Below are positions 1 to 8,931 of a stretch of 64,000 bases of DNA, in pieces. The notes beneath the pieces were generated by a model that made no database searches, was not told where the DNA came from, and worked only from the letters and a program-made list of their open reading frames with translations. The translations under genes and the position numbers were made by a program. Origin of the DNA: Pseudomonas sp. S04 (GTDB taxonomy: Bacteria; Pseudomonadota; Gammaproteobacteria; Pseudomonadales; Pseudomonadaceae); NCBI RefSeq assembly GCF_009834545.1, contig NZ_CP019427.1, positions 3,602,001 to 3,666,000 on the forward strand, written 5' to 3'. The first letter of the stretch is position 1. The number at the start of each line of letters is the position of its first letter.

Positions 1-672
1 CGCCAGTTGCGCCCAACTGCTGACCTGCACTTGCCCCGCCCAACCTGGCAACGGCTTGCCTTTGAGCCTGGCCAGCAAGTCACCGCCGCCAAACGGCCGG
101 TTGCAGATCACCGCCACCCCTCGCTCGCGACACAACGGCAACAGGCGCTTCTCGGCGGCCCGGTCATCGAGGGCATAGTTGATCTGCAGGAAGTCCAGCG
201 ACTCGGCCTTGAGCAGGGCCTCGACCTCGGCATAGGCGCTGGCGCTGTAATGGCTGACGCCGATGTAGCGAATCCGCCCGGCCGCCTTCCACTCTCGCAG
301 CGTCGGCAGATGGCTCTGCCAGTCCAGCAAGTTGTGGATCTGCATCAGGTCGACACGGTCAGTCTGCAGCAAGCGCAAGGACTGCTCCATTTGCCGAATG
401 CCTTCATCGCGACCTCGGGTCCACACCTTGGTCGCCAGGAAGGCCGGCGAACGCGGCTCGTGGATCGACAGCAACTCGCCACTGGTCTGTTCGGCCCGCC
501 CATACATCGGCGAGCTGTCGAGCAGCGTGCCGCCCTTAGCGAACAACGCATCGAGCACCGCCGGCAACTGTTGGTAGGACGCCGTTCCCGGTGCGACATC
601 AAAGCCGCGATAGGTGCCCAACCCGACGATGGGCAAGGGTTCGGAACTGGAAGGAATGGCGCGGGTCAGCAT
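1..672 (-). CDS. Aldo/keto reductase (3' end beyond the window)
   Basis: NAD(P)H-dependent oxidoreductase of the aldo/keto reductase superfamily, probably soluble and cytoplasmic. Reading the minus strand, 224 codons are visible and the frame leaves the window before a stop. Family features seen are an N-terminal VGLGTYRG strand, LLDSSPMYGRAE (the catalytic Asp-Tyr region), ATKVWTRG, VDLMQIHN and the RYIGVSHY segment. There are two in-frame ATGs. The one at 672 has AGGAGG 7 nt upstream, while the one at 678 would be only one base from it, so 672 is chosen. It diverges from the hydrolase at 715. The substrate cannot be told from sequence. Confidence 0.85.
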   Translation of the reverse strand, partial: MLTRAIPSSSEPLPIVGLGTYRGFDVAPGTASYQQLPAVLDALFAKGGTLLDSSPMYGRAEQTSGELLSIHEPRSPAFLATKVWTRGRDEGIRQMEQSLRLLQTDRVDLMQIHNLLDWQSHLPTLREWKAAGRIRYIGVSHYSASAYAEVEALLKAESLDFLQINYALDDRAAEKRLLPLCRERGVAVICNRPFGGGDLLARLKGKPLPGWAGQVQVSSWAQLA

Positions 673-700
673 GTTCATGCCTCCTGGTCCGATCGATGTA

Positions 701-710
701 CTAACGTTAG
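701..710. promoter_or_regulatory. Perfect 10-bp palindrome CTAACGTTAG between divergent genes
   Basis: The perfect palindrome CTAACGTTAG sits in the 42-bp gap between the start codons at 672 (minus) and 715 (plus). Its position fits an operator acting on both genes, but a 10-bp palindrome can occur by chance and no regulator gene is adjacent. Confidence 0.2.
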
Positions 711-714
711 ACGA

Positions 715-1479
715 ATGTCGCGCATCCTGATGTCCATCGTGCTCATCGCTGTAGCGCTGTACCTCGCGCTCTGTACGGGACTGTGGGTGTTCCAGCGCGC
801 GCTGATCTACTACCCGCAAGCGCGTTCCGCTGACAGCGCGACAACCCTAGTGAGGCTTGCGGTGGATGAGACCCAGGTGCTGGTCAGCGTCCGTCAGCGC
901 GACGGGCCCCAGGCCCTGATCTACTTCGGCGGTAATGCCGAGGATGTCTCGGCGAACCTGCCGCAGTTTGCCCAGGCCTTTACCGATCACGCCCTGTACC
1001 TGATGCACTACCGGGGTTTTGGCGGCAGCGGCGGCTCACCTTCGGAGGAAGCGATTGCCGCGGATGCGCTGGCACTGTTCGATCAGGTCTACGCCGAGCA
1101 CCGACAGGTTGTGGTGGTCGGTCGCAGTCTAGGCTCTGGGGTCGCGGTGCGCCTGGCCAGCCAACGGCCGGTGGCGCGACTGATCCTGATTACCCCCTAC
1201 AACAGCCTGGAAGAGCTGGCCGCCCGCCAGTTGCCAATCTTCCCGGTGCACTGGCTGCTGCGCGACCGCTACGACTCCTGGAAGTACGCCCCGCGCATCC
1301 TGGTGCCAACCCTGCTGCTGGCCGCCGAACATGACGAGGTCATCCCCCGCGCCAGCACCGAGCGTCTGCTACGCCAGTTCGCCCCCGGCGTGGCCAGGCT
1401 CGAGGTCATACCCGGCACGGGACACAACTCCATCGCCGCCAGCCCCAGGTACCTGCCGTTGCTGCGCGATGGGATGTGA
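715..1479 (+). CDS. Membrane-anchored alpha/beta hydrolase
   Basis: A 254-residue serine hydrolase of the alpha/beta fold (YfhR/ABHD-like). One hydrophobic segment at about residues 3-25 should anchor it in the inner membrane. The nucleophile elbow is GRSLGSG, the acid is probably the Asp of AAEHDEVIP and the catalytic His lies in PGTGHNS near the C-terminus. The open frame runs far upstream over the opposite-strand reductase gene, so that extension is not real. The ATG at 715 is the first start that leaves the divergent gene free. No good ribosome-binding site is visible, and the ATG at 730 is an alternative. Substrate unknown. Confidence 0.8.
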   Translation: MSRILMSIVLIAVALYLALCTGLWVFQRALIYYPQARSADSATTLVRLAVDETQVLVSVRQRDGPQALIYFGGNAEDVSANLPQFAQAFTDHALYLMHYRGFGGSGGSPSEEAIAADALALFDQVYAEHRQVVVVGRSLGSGVAVRLASQRPVARLILITPYNSLEELAARQLPIFPVHWLLRDRYDSWKYAPRILVPTLLLAAEHDEVIPRASTERLLRQFAPGVARLEVIPGTGHNSIAASPRYLPLLRDGM

Positions 1480-1509
1480 GGGCTGCGTCAACGGCCGCAG
1501 GACGTTCAT

Positions 1510-3066
1510 TCAACTTGGCAACACTGGGCTAAGTAATACCCGCGTCACCCGCCGCTCTTCGACCTCGACCACGGTCAGGTTCCACCCTTCCCAGGTGAGT
1601 GTGTCGCCAATCACCGGCAGGCGGTCCAGCAGGCTCATGACCAGTCCCGCGAGGGTCTGGTAGTCATCCGTGGCCTTGGCCTGGAAGCCGATCTGCTGGC
1701 GCACCTGGCTCAGGTTCAAGGCGCCGCTGACCAGGAAACCATTGCCCTGGGCGACAATGTTCGGGCCTTCGATTTCGCTGGCGTCCGGCAACTCACCGGC
1801 GATCGACTCAAGGATGTCGGTCATGGTCAGCAAGCCAATGAAGTCACCGAACTCGTTCACCACAAAGGCGATGTGCGTCGACTCCTTGCGCATCTGTTCC
1901 AGCGCATTGAGGATCGAAAAACTCTCCAGCAGGTTGATCGACGTGCGGGCCATGGCTTCCAGGTTGGGCTGGTGGCCTGCGAGCAATTCCTTGAGCAGCT
2001 CTTTCTTGTGGACGAAGCCCAGCGGCTCATCGATGCGGCCCTCGCGGATCAACGGCAACCGCGAGTACGAGGAGTGCATCAGTGTGGTCCGGATCGCCTC
2101 GGCCGAGTCGGCCAGGTCAATGTAATCGACCTCGGCCCGCGGCGTCATCGCGCTGCGGATCGGCCGCTCGGCCAATTGCAGGACGCCGCTGATCATCACC
2201 CGCTCGCGGCGATCGAAGACCTGATCGGCGTCAGTGCCTTCGAGCATGTCGGCAATCTCCTCGCCCACTTCATCGGCGTGCAAGCTACGCCCGCCGAGCA
2301 AACGCAACACTGCGTGCGCAGTGCGCTCGCGCATCGGCCGGTGCCCTTGCAGACTCTTCTTGCGCCGCGCCCGCGCCAACTGGTTGAACAGCTCGATCAG
2401 GATCGAGAAGCCAATGGCCGCGTAGAGGTAGCCTTTGGGGATGTGGAAACCCAGGCCCTCGGCGGTCAGGCTGAAGCCGATCATCATCAAAAAGCCCAGG
2501 CAGAGCATGATCACCGTCGGGTGGCCGTTGACGAAGCGCGTCAGCGGCTTGCTGGCGATGATCATCAGGCCGATGGAGAACACCACGGCAATCATCATCA
2601 CCGACAGGTGTTCGACCATGCCCACCGCAGTGATGACCGCGTCCAGCGAGAACACCGCATCCAGCACCACGATTTGCGCCACGATTGGCCAGAACAGCGC
2701 ATAGGCGGCCGTCCCGGTGCGGGTGGCAACGTGGCCTTCGAGACGCTCGTGCAACTCCATGGTCGCCTTGAACAACAGGAACACACCACCGAACAACATG
2801 ATCAGGTCGCGGCCAGAGAAGACCTTGTCGAACACCTCGATCAAGGGCTCCGTGAGGGTCACCATCCACGAAATACTCGCCAGCAAGCCCAGGCGCATCA
2901 GCAATGCCAGCGACAGGCCGATGACCCGGGCACGGTCACGCTGCTCGGGCGGCAGTTTGTCGGCCAGGATGGCAATGAACACCAGGTTGTCGATGCCGAG
3001 CACCAGCTCCAGCACAATCAGGGTCAACAGGCCAAGCCAGGCCGTGGGATCTGCAATCCATTCCAT
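1510..3066 (-). CDS. TerC-family membrane protein with CBS and CorC/HlyC domains
   Basis: A 518-residue inner-membrane protein of the YoaE/YegH type. About seven membrane segments fill residues 1-235, with the TerC signature acids in [11 protein letters not shown] (E20, D26) and [16 protein letters not shown] cytoplasmic tail follows, with a CBS pair (roughly 295-415) and a C-terminal transporter-associated CorC_HlyC domain (about 430-515). TerC relatives are linked to manganese or other metal homeostasis and metal loading of secreted proteins; the CBS part usually senses nucleotides. The gene stands alone. I looked for a yybP-ykoY manganese riboswitch in its leader and did not find the consensus. 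Confidence 0.88.
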   Translation of the reverse strand: MEWIADPTAWLGLLTLIVLELVLGIDNLVFIAILADKLPPEQRDRARVIGLSLALLMRLGLLASISWMVTLTEPLIEVFDKVFSGRDLIMLFGGVFLLFKATMELHERLEGHVATRTGTAAYALFWPIVAQIVVLDAVFSLDAVITAVGMVEHLSVMMIAVVFSIGLMIIASKPLTRFVNGHPTVIMLCLGFLMMIGFSLTAEGLGFHIPKGYLYAAIGFSILIELFNQLARARRKKSLQGHRPMRERTAHAVLRLLGGRSLHADEVGEEIADMLEGTDADQVFDRRERVMISGVLQLAERPIRSAMTPRAEVDYIDLADSAEAIRTTLMHSSYSRLPLIREGRIDEPLGFVHKKELLKELLAGHQPNLEAMARTSINLLESFSILNALEQMRKESTHIAFVVNEFGDFIGLLTMTDILESIAGELPDASEIEGPNIVAQGNGFLVSGALNLSQVRQQIGFQAKATDDYQTLAGLVMSLLDRLPVIGDTLTWEGWNLTVVEVEERRVTRVLLSPVLPS

Positions 3067-3401
3067 AGGGATTATTTACTCTCTCGAATCAGCTTGAACG
3101 ATTGACGCGCACGCAAGTACGACGCCCTGCAACGCACAATGGGGGCGGTTTGGTTCGGGGTAAAGGGTGCTGCGCAACAGGCGAGGAAGGTGCCTGGGCG
3201 GTTTATCGCAACCGTGATAGGTGCGATGGACCTACGGGCGCTGACTGAGGGAAACGAGGCTGCAAGGTGAGCGAAGCGACTGGGAGGCTCCAGGAGGGTG
3301 TTCATACGGACCTGTAGAAAATTGGGTCCATGATCCTACAGTGCGGCAGGGTTTTTCTGCCGCGCAGAGTTATTACAAGATTTGACACGATCGACCACTG
3401 A
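3067..3401. other. Gene-free, hairpin-rich leader of the TerC gene
   Basis: About 335 bp without a convincing gene. It contains a perfect 7-bp stem GCGGCAG/CTGCCGC (3343-3363) without a T-run on either side. A CTGTAG/CTACAG pair (3312-3317 with 3336-3341) lies just before it. A 77-codon minus-strand frame spans 3072-3305 but has low-complexity, non-protein-like composition and is not called. The region may be a long 5' leader or a small RNA. Confidence 0.4.
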
Positions 3402-3485
3402 TTACACCGGGGAAATGGTGGCAAGGGCGCCGATCATGATTGTCAGCAGAAGGAATCCACCGAGAAACATCGCCATCTTGAACAT
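3402..3485 (-). CDS. Putative 27-residue membrane protein
   Basis: A tiny open frame of 28 codons including the stop. The product starts MFKMAMFLGGFLLL and continues as one hydrophobic helix (residues about 5-23), ending ISPV. GGAGG lies 4 nt before the ATG, which is strong translational evidence for such a short frame. It sits alone between the MFS transporter and the TerC gene, all on the minus strand. I do not recognise the family. Single-helix small proteins often modulate membrane complexes, but that is inference. Confidence 0.55.
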   Translation of the reverse strand: MFKMAMFLGGFLLLTIMIGALATISPV

Positions 3486-3639
3486 CGCGCCTCCAAAAAT
3501 TTGTCCAGGGTTACGGCCCTATTGTGGCGCCCCGGCTGTACCGAAAACAGCGTCAGGTACAGATGAAAAATACGTATCAGATGGCGCTGTACGGCTTGGT
3601 TGAAGGCGAGCCCGTCGAGACGCTCGACCCTGATCAAAA

Positions 3640-5043
3640 TCAGTCGGGAGTGCCTGACTGACCGCGTTTGCCCAGCGCAAAATGGCTTATCAGCAACGCC
3701 AGAATGATCAACACGGTGGCCACCGCGAAGCTGGCGTGCATCCCCTGGGCCAATGCGGGCGCAGACGCAACCGACACATCCGCCGCCGTGGAGAAGGCAA
3801 ACAGCGCGCCCATGCACGCCGCCCCACTGATCAGCCCCAGGTTGCGCGACAGGCTGAGCAGGCCTGCCACCACGCCCCGTTGCTGCGGGTCGATGCCGGC
3901 CATGATCGAGGTATTGTTGGCCGCCTGGAACAACGCATAACTGGCGGTCAGCAACAGCATCGGCATGAGGTAGCCGGGCACTGCGCTGGCGCTCGGCAAT
4001 AGCGCCAGCGCCGTGGCGCCAAGCGCCATCCCCAACAGCCCGGCCTGGGTCATGCGGCGCGTGCCCCAACGGTCGACCAGGCGCCCGGCTGGCACACCGC
4101 TGAGGGCCGCGACTGCGGGCCCCGCCGCCAGCACCAAGCCCACTGCCAGGGCATCGAGCCCCAGGCCGCGAGCCAGGTAAAACGGCCCGACCACCAGAGT
4201 CGACATGATCACCGTCGACACCAGCAGGCTCATCGCCAGACCCGCGCTCAATTGCCGATCGCCCAGCAGTTGCAGGCGGACCAAGGGTACCGCCACCCGC
4301 CCCTGGCGCCAGACAAACAGCCCAGCGCCCGCGGCTGCCAGCAGCAACAGCACCCAGTGCCCCTGGGTCATGGCCAACGCGTAGGCACCCAGGGTCAACG
4401 CCAGCACCAGGCTCCCTGGCAGATCAAAACCGCGCGGTTTGCCTTTGGCGAACGGCCCATCCGCCGGCAGGTAGCGCCAGGCCAGCCAGCCATTGAGCAG
4501 GCCCAGCGGCACGCTGACCAGGAAGATTGCCTGCCAGCCGCTGGCGACCAGCAACACCCCGCCCAGCGCCGGACCCAGCGTGGTGCCGATCGCCGACAGG
4601 CTGCCCAGCAGGCCCATGGCGCTGCCAATCCGCGCCTTGGGCACAGTCTCGCCCACCAGCGCCAGGGTCAGGGCGAGCATGATCGCCGCGCCAAATCCCT
4701 GCAGCGCCCGTGCTGCGATCAGCCAGCCAAGACTGGGCGCCAGGCCGCAGAGCAATGAGGCCAGGGTGAACAGGCTGATGCCACACAGCAGCAGGCGTCG
4801 CCGCCCCATGAGGTCACCGAGGCGACCGGCACTGACCAGCAAGGTGGTGATGCTCAGCAGGTAGGCCAGGACAATCCATTGCACCTGGGCAAAAGAGGCC
4901 TCGAACGTCCCGGCCAGGGCTGGCAGACCAGCATTGGCGATACTGGTATCGAGTGACGGCAACAGCATCGACAGTGACAGGCTGGCCAGTGCCCAGCGGC
5001 TCGGTGGCGCTTGGGCGGCGGTTGTTGTGGAGAGAGTGTTCAT
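3640..5043 (-). CDS. MFS drug exporter, DHA2-like
   Basis: A 467-residue major facilitator with 12-14 predicted helices. Seen are the helix-1 Asp in LDTSIAN (D32), motif A GRLGDLMGRRR between helices 2 and 3, the RALQGFGAA segment and the helix-5 motif C GPALGG that marks proton-driven drug antiporters. It most resembles the EmrB/QacA drug:H+ antiporters. It diverges from the LysR regulator at 5172, a common arrangement for regulator-controlled efflux, so that protein is the likely controller. The substrate is unknown. Confidence 0.85.
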   Translation of the reverse strand: MNTLSTTTAAQAPPSRWALASLSLSMLLPSLDTSIANAGLPALAGTFEASFAQVQWIVLAYLLSITTLLVSAGRLGDLMGRRRLLLCGISLFTLASLLCGLAPSLGWLIAARALQGFGAAIMLALTLALVGETVPKARIGSAMGLLGSLSAIGTTLGPALGGVLLVASGWQAIFLVSVPLGLLNGWLAWRYLPADGPFAKGKPRGFDLPGSLVLALTLGAYALAMTQGHWVLLLLAAAGAGLFVWRQGRVAVPLVRLQLLGDRQLSAGLAMSLLVSTVIMSTLVVGPFYLARGLGLDALAVGLVLAAGPAVAALSGVPAGRLVDRWGTRRMTQAGLLGMALGATALALLPSASAVPGYLMPMLLLTASYALFQAANNTSIMAGIDPQQRGVVAGLLSLSRNLGLISGAACMGALFAFSTAADVSVASAPALAQGMHASFAVATVLIILALLISHFALGKRGQSGTPD

Positions 5044-5171
5044 GGATTAGGCCTTGTGCTCGGTGATGGCGAAAGCCTATGCCTGAGTGAGATAAGGCGG
5101 AAGACGCAGCATTTACACTTTATAGCTGCAGCAAACGCCATCCCAGGTGCGCAGCGTGCTACCGTTGCCCA

Positions 5172-6104
5172 ATGTCGACGCCTGATCTGAACCTGCTGAT
5201 TACCCTGGACGCCCTGCTCGCCGAAGGCAGTGTGGCGCGCGCGGCCCAGCGTTTTCACTTGAGCCCCTCGGCGATGAGCCGGGCCCTGGCTCGTTTGCGC
5301 ACCACCACCGGCGACCCGCTGCTGGTGCGGGCCGGGCGCAGCCTGGTACCGACGCCACGGGCCATCGAGCTGCGCGAACAGGTGCGCCAACTGGTGCAGG
5401 ACGCCAGCGCCGTGTTGCGCCCCGTCGAACAGCTGGACATCGGGCATCTGGTGCGCACTTTCACGCTGCGCACCAGCGACGGATTTGTCGAAAACTTCGG
5501 CCCGGCATTGATCCAGCGCCTGGCCGCAGAGGCGCCCGGTGTGCGCGTGTACTTCCTGCAAAAGCTCAGCAAGGACAGCGCCCCCCTGCGCGAGGGAAGT
5601 GTCGACCTGGACACTGGCGTGGTCGAGCCAGGGACCAGCCCCGAGCTGCACACTCGCCTGCTGTTCGAGGATCGTTTTGTCGGCGTGGTACGCCACGGGC
5701 ACCCCTTGAGCCAGGGCCAAATCACCGTTGCCCGCTACATGGACGGGCAACACGTGCTGGTTTCCCGTCGCGGCCTGGCCAAGGGGCTGCTGGATCAAAC
5801 CTTCAATAGCCAGGGTCTGCAACGCAACATCGCGACCCTGGTCAGTGGATTCGCTGCCGCATTGGCGCTGACCCGCGACTCGCAGTTGATCGCCACGGTG
5901 CCCGAGCGCCATACCCGGCACTTGCGCAGTGAGCTGTTCAGTTTCACCTTGCCGCTGCCCACCCCGGCCATCGGCCTGTCGCTGATCTGGCACCCACGAA
6001 TGGACGCCGACCCTGCCCATCGCTGGCTGCGCGGCTGCATACGCGAGGTGTGTACCCAGGTGCTTGCTCAACCCGACACGTTGAGCAAGATCGTTCAAGC
6101 CTGA
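5172..6104 (+). CDS. LysR-family transcriptional regulator
   Basis: A 310-residue LysR-type regulator. The winged helix-turn-helix is at residues about 5-62, with SVARAAQRFHLSPSAMSRALARLR as the recognition region. The effector-binding domain of the NodD/PcpR-like periplasmic-fold type occupies the rest. It is divergent from the MFS exporter at 3640-5043 across a 128-bp shared promoter region, so it probably controls that gene and itself. The ATG at 5172 is the family-typical start just before the DLNLL segment; no strong ribosome-binding site is seen. Confidence 0.88.
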   Translation: MSTPDLNLLITLDALLAEGSVARAAQRFHLSPSAMSRALARLRTTTGDPLLVRAGRSLVPTPRAIELREQVRQLVQDASAVLRPVEQLDIGHLVRTFTLRTSDGFVENFGPALIQRLAAEAPGVRVYFLQKLSKDSAPLREGSVDLDTGVVEPGTSPELHTRLLFEDRFVGVVRHGHPLSQGQITVARYMDGQHVLVSRRGLAKGLLDQTFNSQGLQRNIATLVSGFAAALALTRDSQLIATVPERHTRHLRSELFSFTLPLPTPAIGLSLIWHPRMDADPAHRWLRGCIREVCTQVLAQPDTLSKIVQA

Positions 6105-6160
6105 AGCCAACAACCCTTCTATGATCTCGCCATCAACCTGCTCAAGGACGGTGGCAAACC

Positions 6161-6802
6161 ATGGCGACGCACAAGCTCTTCTGGCAAGACCCTTATCGAA
6201 CCGAGCTGCAAACGCGGGTCACCGCGGTCGAGGGGGATGCGGTGTGTCTCGAACAGACAGTGTTCTTTGCCTTTTCCGGTGGCCAGGAGAGTGACAGCGG
6301 AACCCTCGCGGGCCTTGCAGTGCTGGCGGCGGAAAAACATGGCCTGGAGATTGTCTACACCCTGCCCACCGGGCATGGCCTGCAGGTGGGCAGCGAGGTC
6401 GAGATGCGCATTGACTGGGCGCGGCGCTACCGCTTGATGCGCCTGCATTTTGCTGCGGAAATGGTCCTGCAACTGGTCTACCAGCTTGAACCGGGCATCA
6501 CTCGCATCGGTGCCCATATCTCGGCCGACAAGGCGCGCATCGACTTTGCCCGCGAGACCAGCATCGCCACCCTGTTCCCGCAGATCGAGTCCCAGGTCGC
6601 TACCTTGTTGAGCGCCGACCTGCCCATCATCACCGCCTTCAGCGATGAAGCCGCGCAGCGCCGCTACTGGCACGTCGAAGGATTTGCGCGAATGGCCTGT
6701 GGTGGCACTCACCCACGCTCCACCGGGGAAATCGGCGCCCTCAAGCTCAAGCGCAAGAACACCGGCAAAGGCAAGGAGCGCATCGAAATCACGTTGCTCT
6801 AG
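6161..6802 (+). CDS. AlaX-like alanyl-tRNA editing protein
   Basis: A 213-residue stand-alone homologue of the editing domain of alanyl-tRNA synthetase, expected to hydrolyse Ser- or Gly-tRNA(Ala) in the cytoplasm. The C-terminal zinc motif CGGTH is present (C180, H184). The first zinc motif, normally HxxxH, reads HFAAE (H96, E100), so one ligand is Glu instead of His. The N-terminal FSGGQESDSG segment matches the family's PxGGGQ-type loop. It is a single gene after the LysR regulator. Loss of a zinc His could mean altered metal binding or specificity. Confidence 0.83.
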   Translation: MATHKLFWQDPYRTELQTRVTAVEGDAVCLEQTVFFAFSGGQESDSGTLAGLAVLAAEKHGLEIVYTLPTGHGLQVGSEVEMRIDWARRYRLMRLHFAAEMVLQLVYQLEPGITRIGAHISADKARIDFARETSIATLFPQIESQVATLLSADLPIITAFSDEAAQRRYWHVEGFARMACGGTHPRSTGEIGALKLKRKNTGKGKERIEITLL

Positions 6803-6905
6803 GCGTCGCTGGCAAGCCAGCTCCCACAGGTTGAGTAGGTGTACCCAAAATCTGCGAACACCCAGAACCACTGTGGGAGCGGGCTTGCCCGCGATGGGGC
6901 CGGCC
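6803..6905. repeat. REP pair (REPIN-like)
   Basis: Two inverted REP palindromes, GGCAAGCCAGCTCCCACAGG (6812-6831) and CTGTGGGAGC-GGGC-TTGCCCGC (6870-6892), with a spacer that includes GTGTACCCAAAATCTGCG. The same spacer type recurs in inverted form at 34870 and in variant form near 10215 and 56010. It lies between convergent genes. Confidence 0.8.
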
Positions 6906-6924
6906 CATTCAACATCGATGATGC

Positions 6925-7521
6925 CTACACCAACACGCCCAACCAGGCCGACAGCAGCAGCAACACCGCCAACCCACGGTTCATCCGCACAAACGCCCGG
7001 GGCGAACGCAATACCCGGGCGCTGCCCACGCCCAACAGCGCCCACAGGGTCATGCACGGCAGGCAGGTCAGGAGGAACAACAGTGACAACAGCAGCATCC
7101 GCGACGCCTGTTCCCCGTCGCCGGCAAACACGCTCGCCACGGCCACCGCCATCATCCAGACTTTGGGGTTGATCACTTGCAGGGCCGCGGCGCCGAGCAC
7201 GCCCATACCGGCGTCGCGCGTGTCGGTCGAATCCAGCGCAGGCGGTGGACTGCGAAAGATCTGCCAGGCCAACCAGCTCAGCCACAACGCCCCGGCCCAG
7301 ACCATCGCCTGTTGCACGCGCGGGAACCGCAGCAGCGTCTCACCCAGCCCGAGCCCGACACTCAACACCACCAGCGCCGCCGCGACACAGGCGCCGAGAA
7401 TAATCGGCAGGGTGGCAACCAATCCGCGCCGGGAACCGTGACTCAGGACCAGGATATTGAGTGGCCCCGGGGTGATCGAGGCCACGAAGGCAAACAACAG
7501 AAAAGGCAGGAACGACAGCAT
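6925..7521 (-). CDS. LysE-family translocator
   Basis: A 198-residue inner-membrane exporter of the LysE/RhtB superfamily with about six hydrophobic helices. The N-terminal SITPGPLNILVLSHGSRRG and the ALQVINPKVWMM segment are family hallmarks. Members export amino acids and related small metabolites. AAGGAG lies 8 nt before the ATG. The AraC-type gene at 7573-8409 is immediately upstream in the same direction, 51 bp away, which suggests the two are co-transcribed or that the regulator controls this exporter. Confidence 0.88.
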   Translation of the reverse strand: MLSFLPFLLFAFVASITPGPLNILVLSHGSRRGLVATLPIILGACVAAALVVLSVGLGLGETLLRFPRVQQAMVWAGALWLSWLAWQIFRSPPPALDSTDTRDAGMGVLGAAALQVINPKVWMMAVAVASVFAGDGEQASRMLLLSLLFLLTCLPCMTLWALLGVGSARVLRSPRAFVRMNRGLAVLLLLSAWLGVLV

Positions 7522-7572
7522 GGCAGGGACTCCTTGATCAGACAGGGGTCCATGCTCGCGCGCCGGCGGGGT

Positions 7573-8409
7573 TCAGTCTGGAAGGTTTGAGCAGCGCTTA
7601 CGGTAATCGGCCGGGGTGAGCCGATAGGCACGGCGGAACCAGCGCCCCAGATGACTCTGATCGGCAAAACCCAGGGCACTGGCAACCTGCGCCGGAGTTT
7701 CGCCCCGCGCCAGCCACAAGCGCGCCCGGGCCAGGCGCAGCTGGATCAGATAGGCATGGGGCGCCAGCCCGAACGCCGCCTTGAAGGCGCGGCTCAGGCG
7801 AAAACGGTCGACGCCACAGACCTGGGCCAATTGATCCAGGCCGATGTCTTCAAAGGCGTGGGCCTGCAGGTAGTCACGCGCCACCTGGGCCACCCGTGGC
7901 AGGCGCGGATCATAGGTCTGGCGCTGACGCCAGTCGAGGTGCCGGGTGAGCGCGGCCAACAAGTTGTCGGTGGCGCTCTGGCGCACGATGCGCAACTCGC
8001 CCCGGTGCAGCGCCTGGAAAGCCTGGCCAATGCACATTGCCAGGCCCGGATCCTGGCTCAGGGTGTCGGCGAAGCCCAACTGGCTGTGCTGCGGCACCTG
8101 CTCGAACAGCAAGCGCAGTTGCTGCTCCAGCCACGCCGGATCGAAGTACAGCATGGAGTAGGTGAAACCTTCCTCGGTCGGGGCCTGCCCATCGTGGATT
8201 TCCCCCGGCTCCAGCATGAACACCTTGCCGGGCGTACTGAGGTGGCGCACCCGCCGGCAATTGAACTGCTGCACGCCCTGCTCGGTGATTCCCACCAGGA
8301 AGCTGTCGTGCCAGTGCGGGTCATAGGCGTGGCCCTGGAAATGCGCGCGGATCGACTCGATCCCAGTGTCGGGATCCTGGGACAGTTCGATCCAGTGGTG
8401 ATCGTCCAT
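7573..8409 (-). CDS. AraC-family regulator (cupin-type sensor)
   Basis: A 278-residue AraC/XylS regulator. The N-terminal cupin-like domain has YDPHWHDSFLVGITEQG followed by the PGEIHDGQ loop. The C-terminal pair of helix-turn-helix motifs spans about 185-275, with IGLDQLAQVCGVDRFRLSRAFK and TPAQVASALGFADQSHLGRWFRR. The frame opens at 8436, but the ATG at 8409 is preceded by GGAGG and matches the usual family start. It lies directly upstream of the LysE-type exporter, its probable target. Confidence 0.86.
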   Translation of the reverse strand: MDDHHWIELSQDPDTGIESIRAHFQGHAYDPHWHDSFLVGITEQGVQQFNCRRVRHLSTPGKVFMLEPGEIHDGQAPTEEGFTYSMLYFDPAWLEQQLRLLFEQVPQHSQLGFADTLSQDPGLAMCIGQAFQALHRGELRIVRQSATDNLLAALTRHLDWRQRQTYDPRLPRVAQVARDYLQAHAFEDIGLDQLAQVCGVDRFRLSRAFKAAFGLAPHAYLIQLRLARARLWLARGETPAQVASALGFADQSHLGRWFRRAYRLTPADYRKRCSNLPD

Positions 8410-8496
8410 GGTGCCTCCGGCGCCAGCACTGGGCAAAAAATTCGGGCGATCAACTTACCGCGCTTTGCATCTCGCTGTTTAGAAGATTTGTGCAGC

Positions 8497-8931
8497 TCAT
8501 CCCGCCGCCGGAAAAATCCTCGCCGCCACCAGGCCGGCCATTGCCAGCAGGCAAGCCAGCCCTAGCCCATAGGCAATCGTGCGCCATGGCTGCCAGCCGC
8601 CGAGGTACATCAGGGTGTGCAGCACCCGGGCACTGGTGAACAGGCAAAACAACCCGGGTGCGAGCTGGTCATCGGCTTCCAGGGCCAGACACAAGCCGCC
8701 CAGCGCAAAGAACAGCGGAATGTTTTCCAGGTCATTGGCCCAGGCTTTGCCGGCCCGATGTACCTGGGGCAGTTCCTGAGGTAGCGCCGGGCGCTGGAAA
8801 AATCGCGCATCCTCAGCGTTGGTGAACACCCGGTGGCGGATACGAAAGAACCCCTGGTAGCAGGAGATGAGCAACATTTTCCCGAACAACAGCAGCACAC
8901 ACAGGGCATAGACGTGCAGCGGGCTGTTCAT
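8497..8931 (-). CDS. MAPEG-family membrane protein
   Basis: A 144-residue four-helix membrane protein of the MAPEG family, relatives of microsomal glutathione transferase. Diagnostic segments are FRIRHRVFTNAEDA and VHRAGKAWANDLENIPLFFALG, which correspond to the glutathione-contact region. The frame is open further upstream, but that part overlaps the next gene out of frame. The ATG at 8931 overlaps the stop of the DUF2834-like gene as ATGA, pointing to translational coupling. The function is probably detoxification or membrane-lipid metabolism. Confidence 0.82.
   Translation of the reverse strand: MNSPLHVYALCVLLLFGKMLLISCYQGFFRIRHRVFTNAEDARFFQRPALPQELPQVHRAGKAWANDLENIPLFFALGGLCLALEADDQLAPGLFCLFTSARVLHTLMYLGGWQPWRTIAYGLGLACLLAMAGLVAARIFPAAG

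Noticed and set aside
7..714. N-terminal extension of the alpha/beta hydrolase frame
   Set aside because: It is antisense to a clear aldo/keto reductase with catalytic motifs and a ribosome-binding site, and its composition is Gln/Arg-rich as expected for a shadow frame.
3067..3380. yybP-ykoY manganese riboswitch before the TerC gene
   Set aside because: The conserved GGGGAGUA-type and UCAACAUACUC-type elements are not present on the minus strand.
3550..3660. Short plus-strand frame with MKNTYQMALYGLVEGEP
   Set aside because: It has no ribosome-binding site and overlaps the 3' end of the MFS gene; conservation could not be judged.
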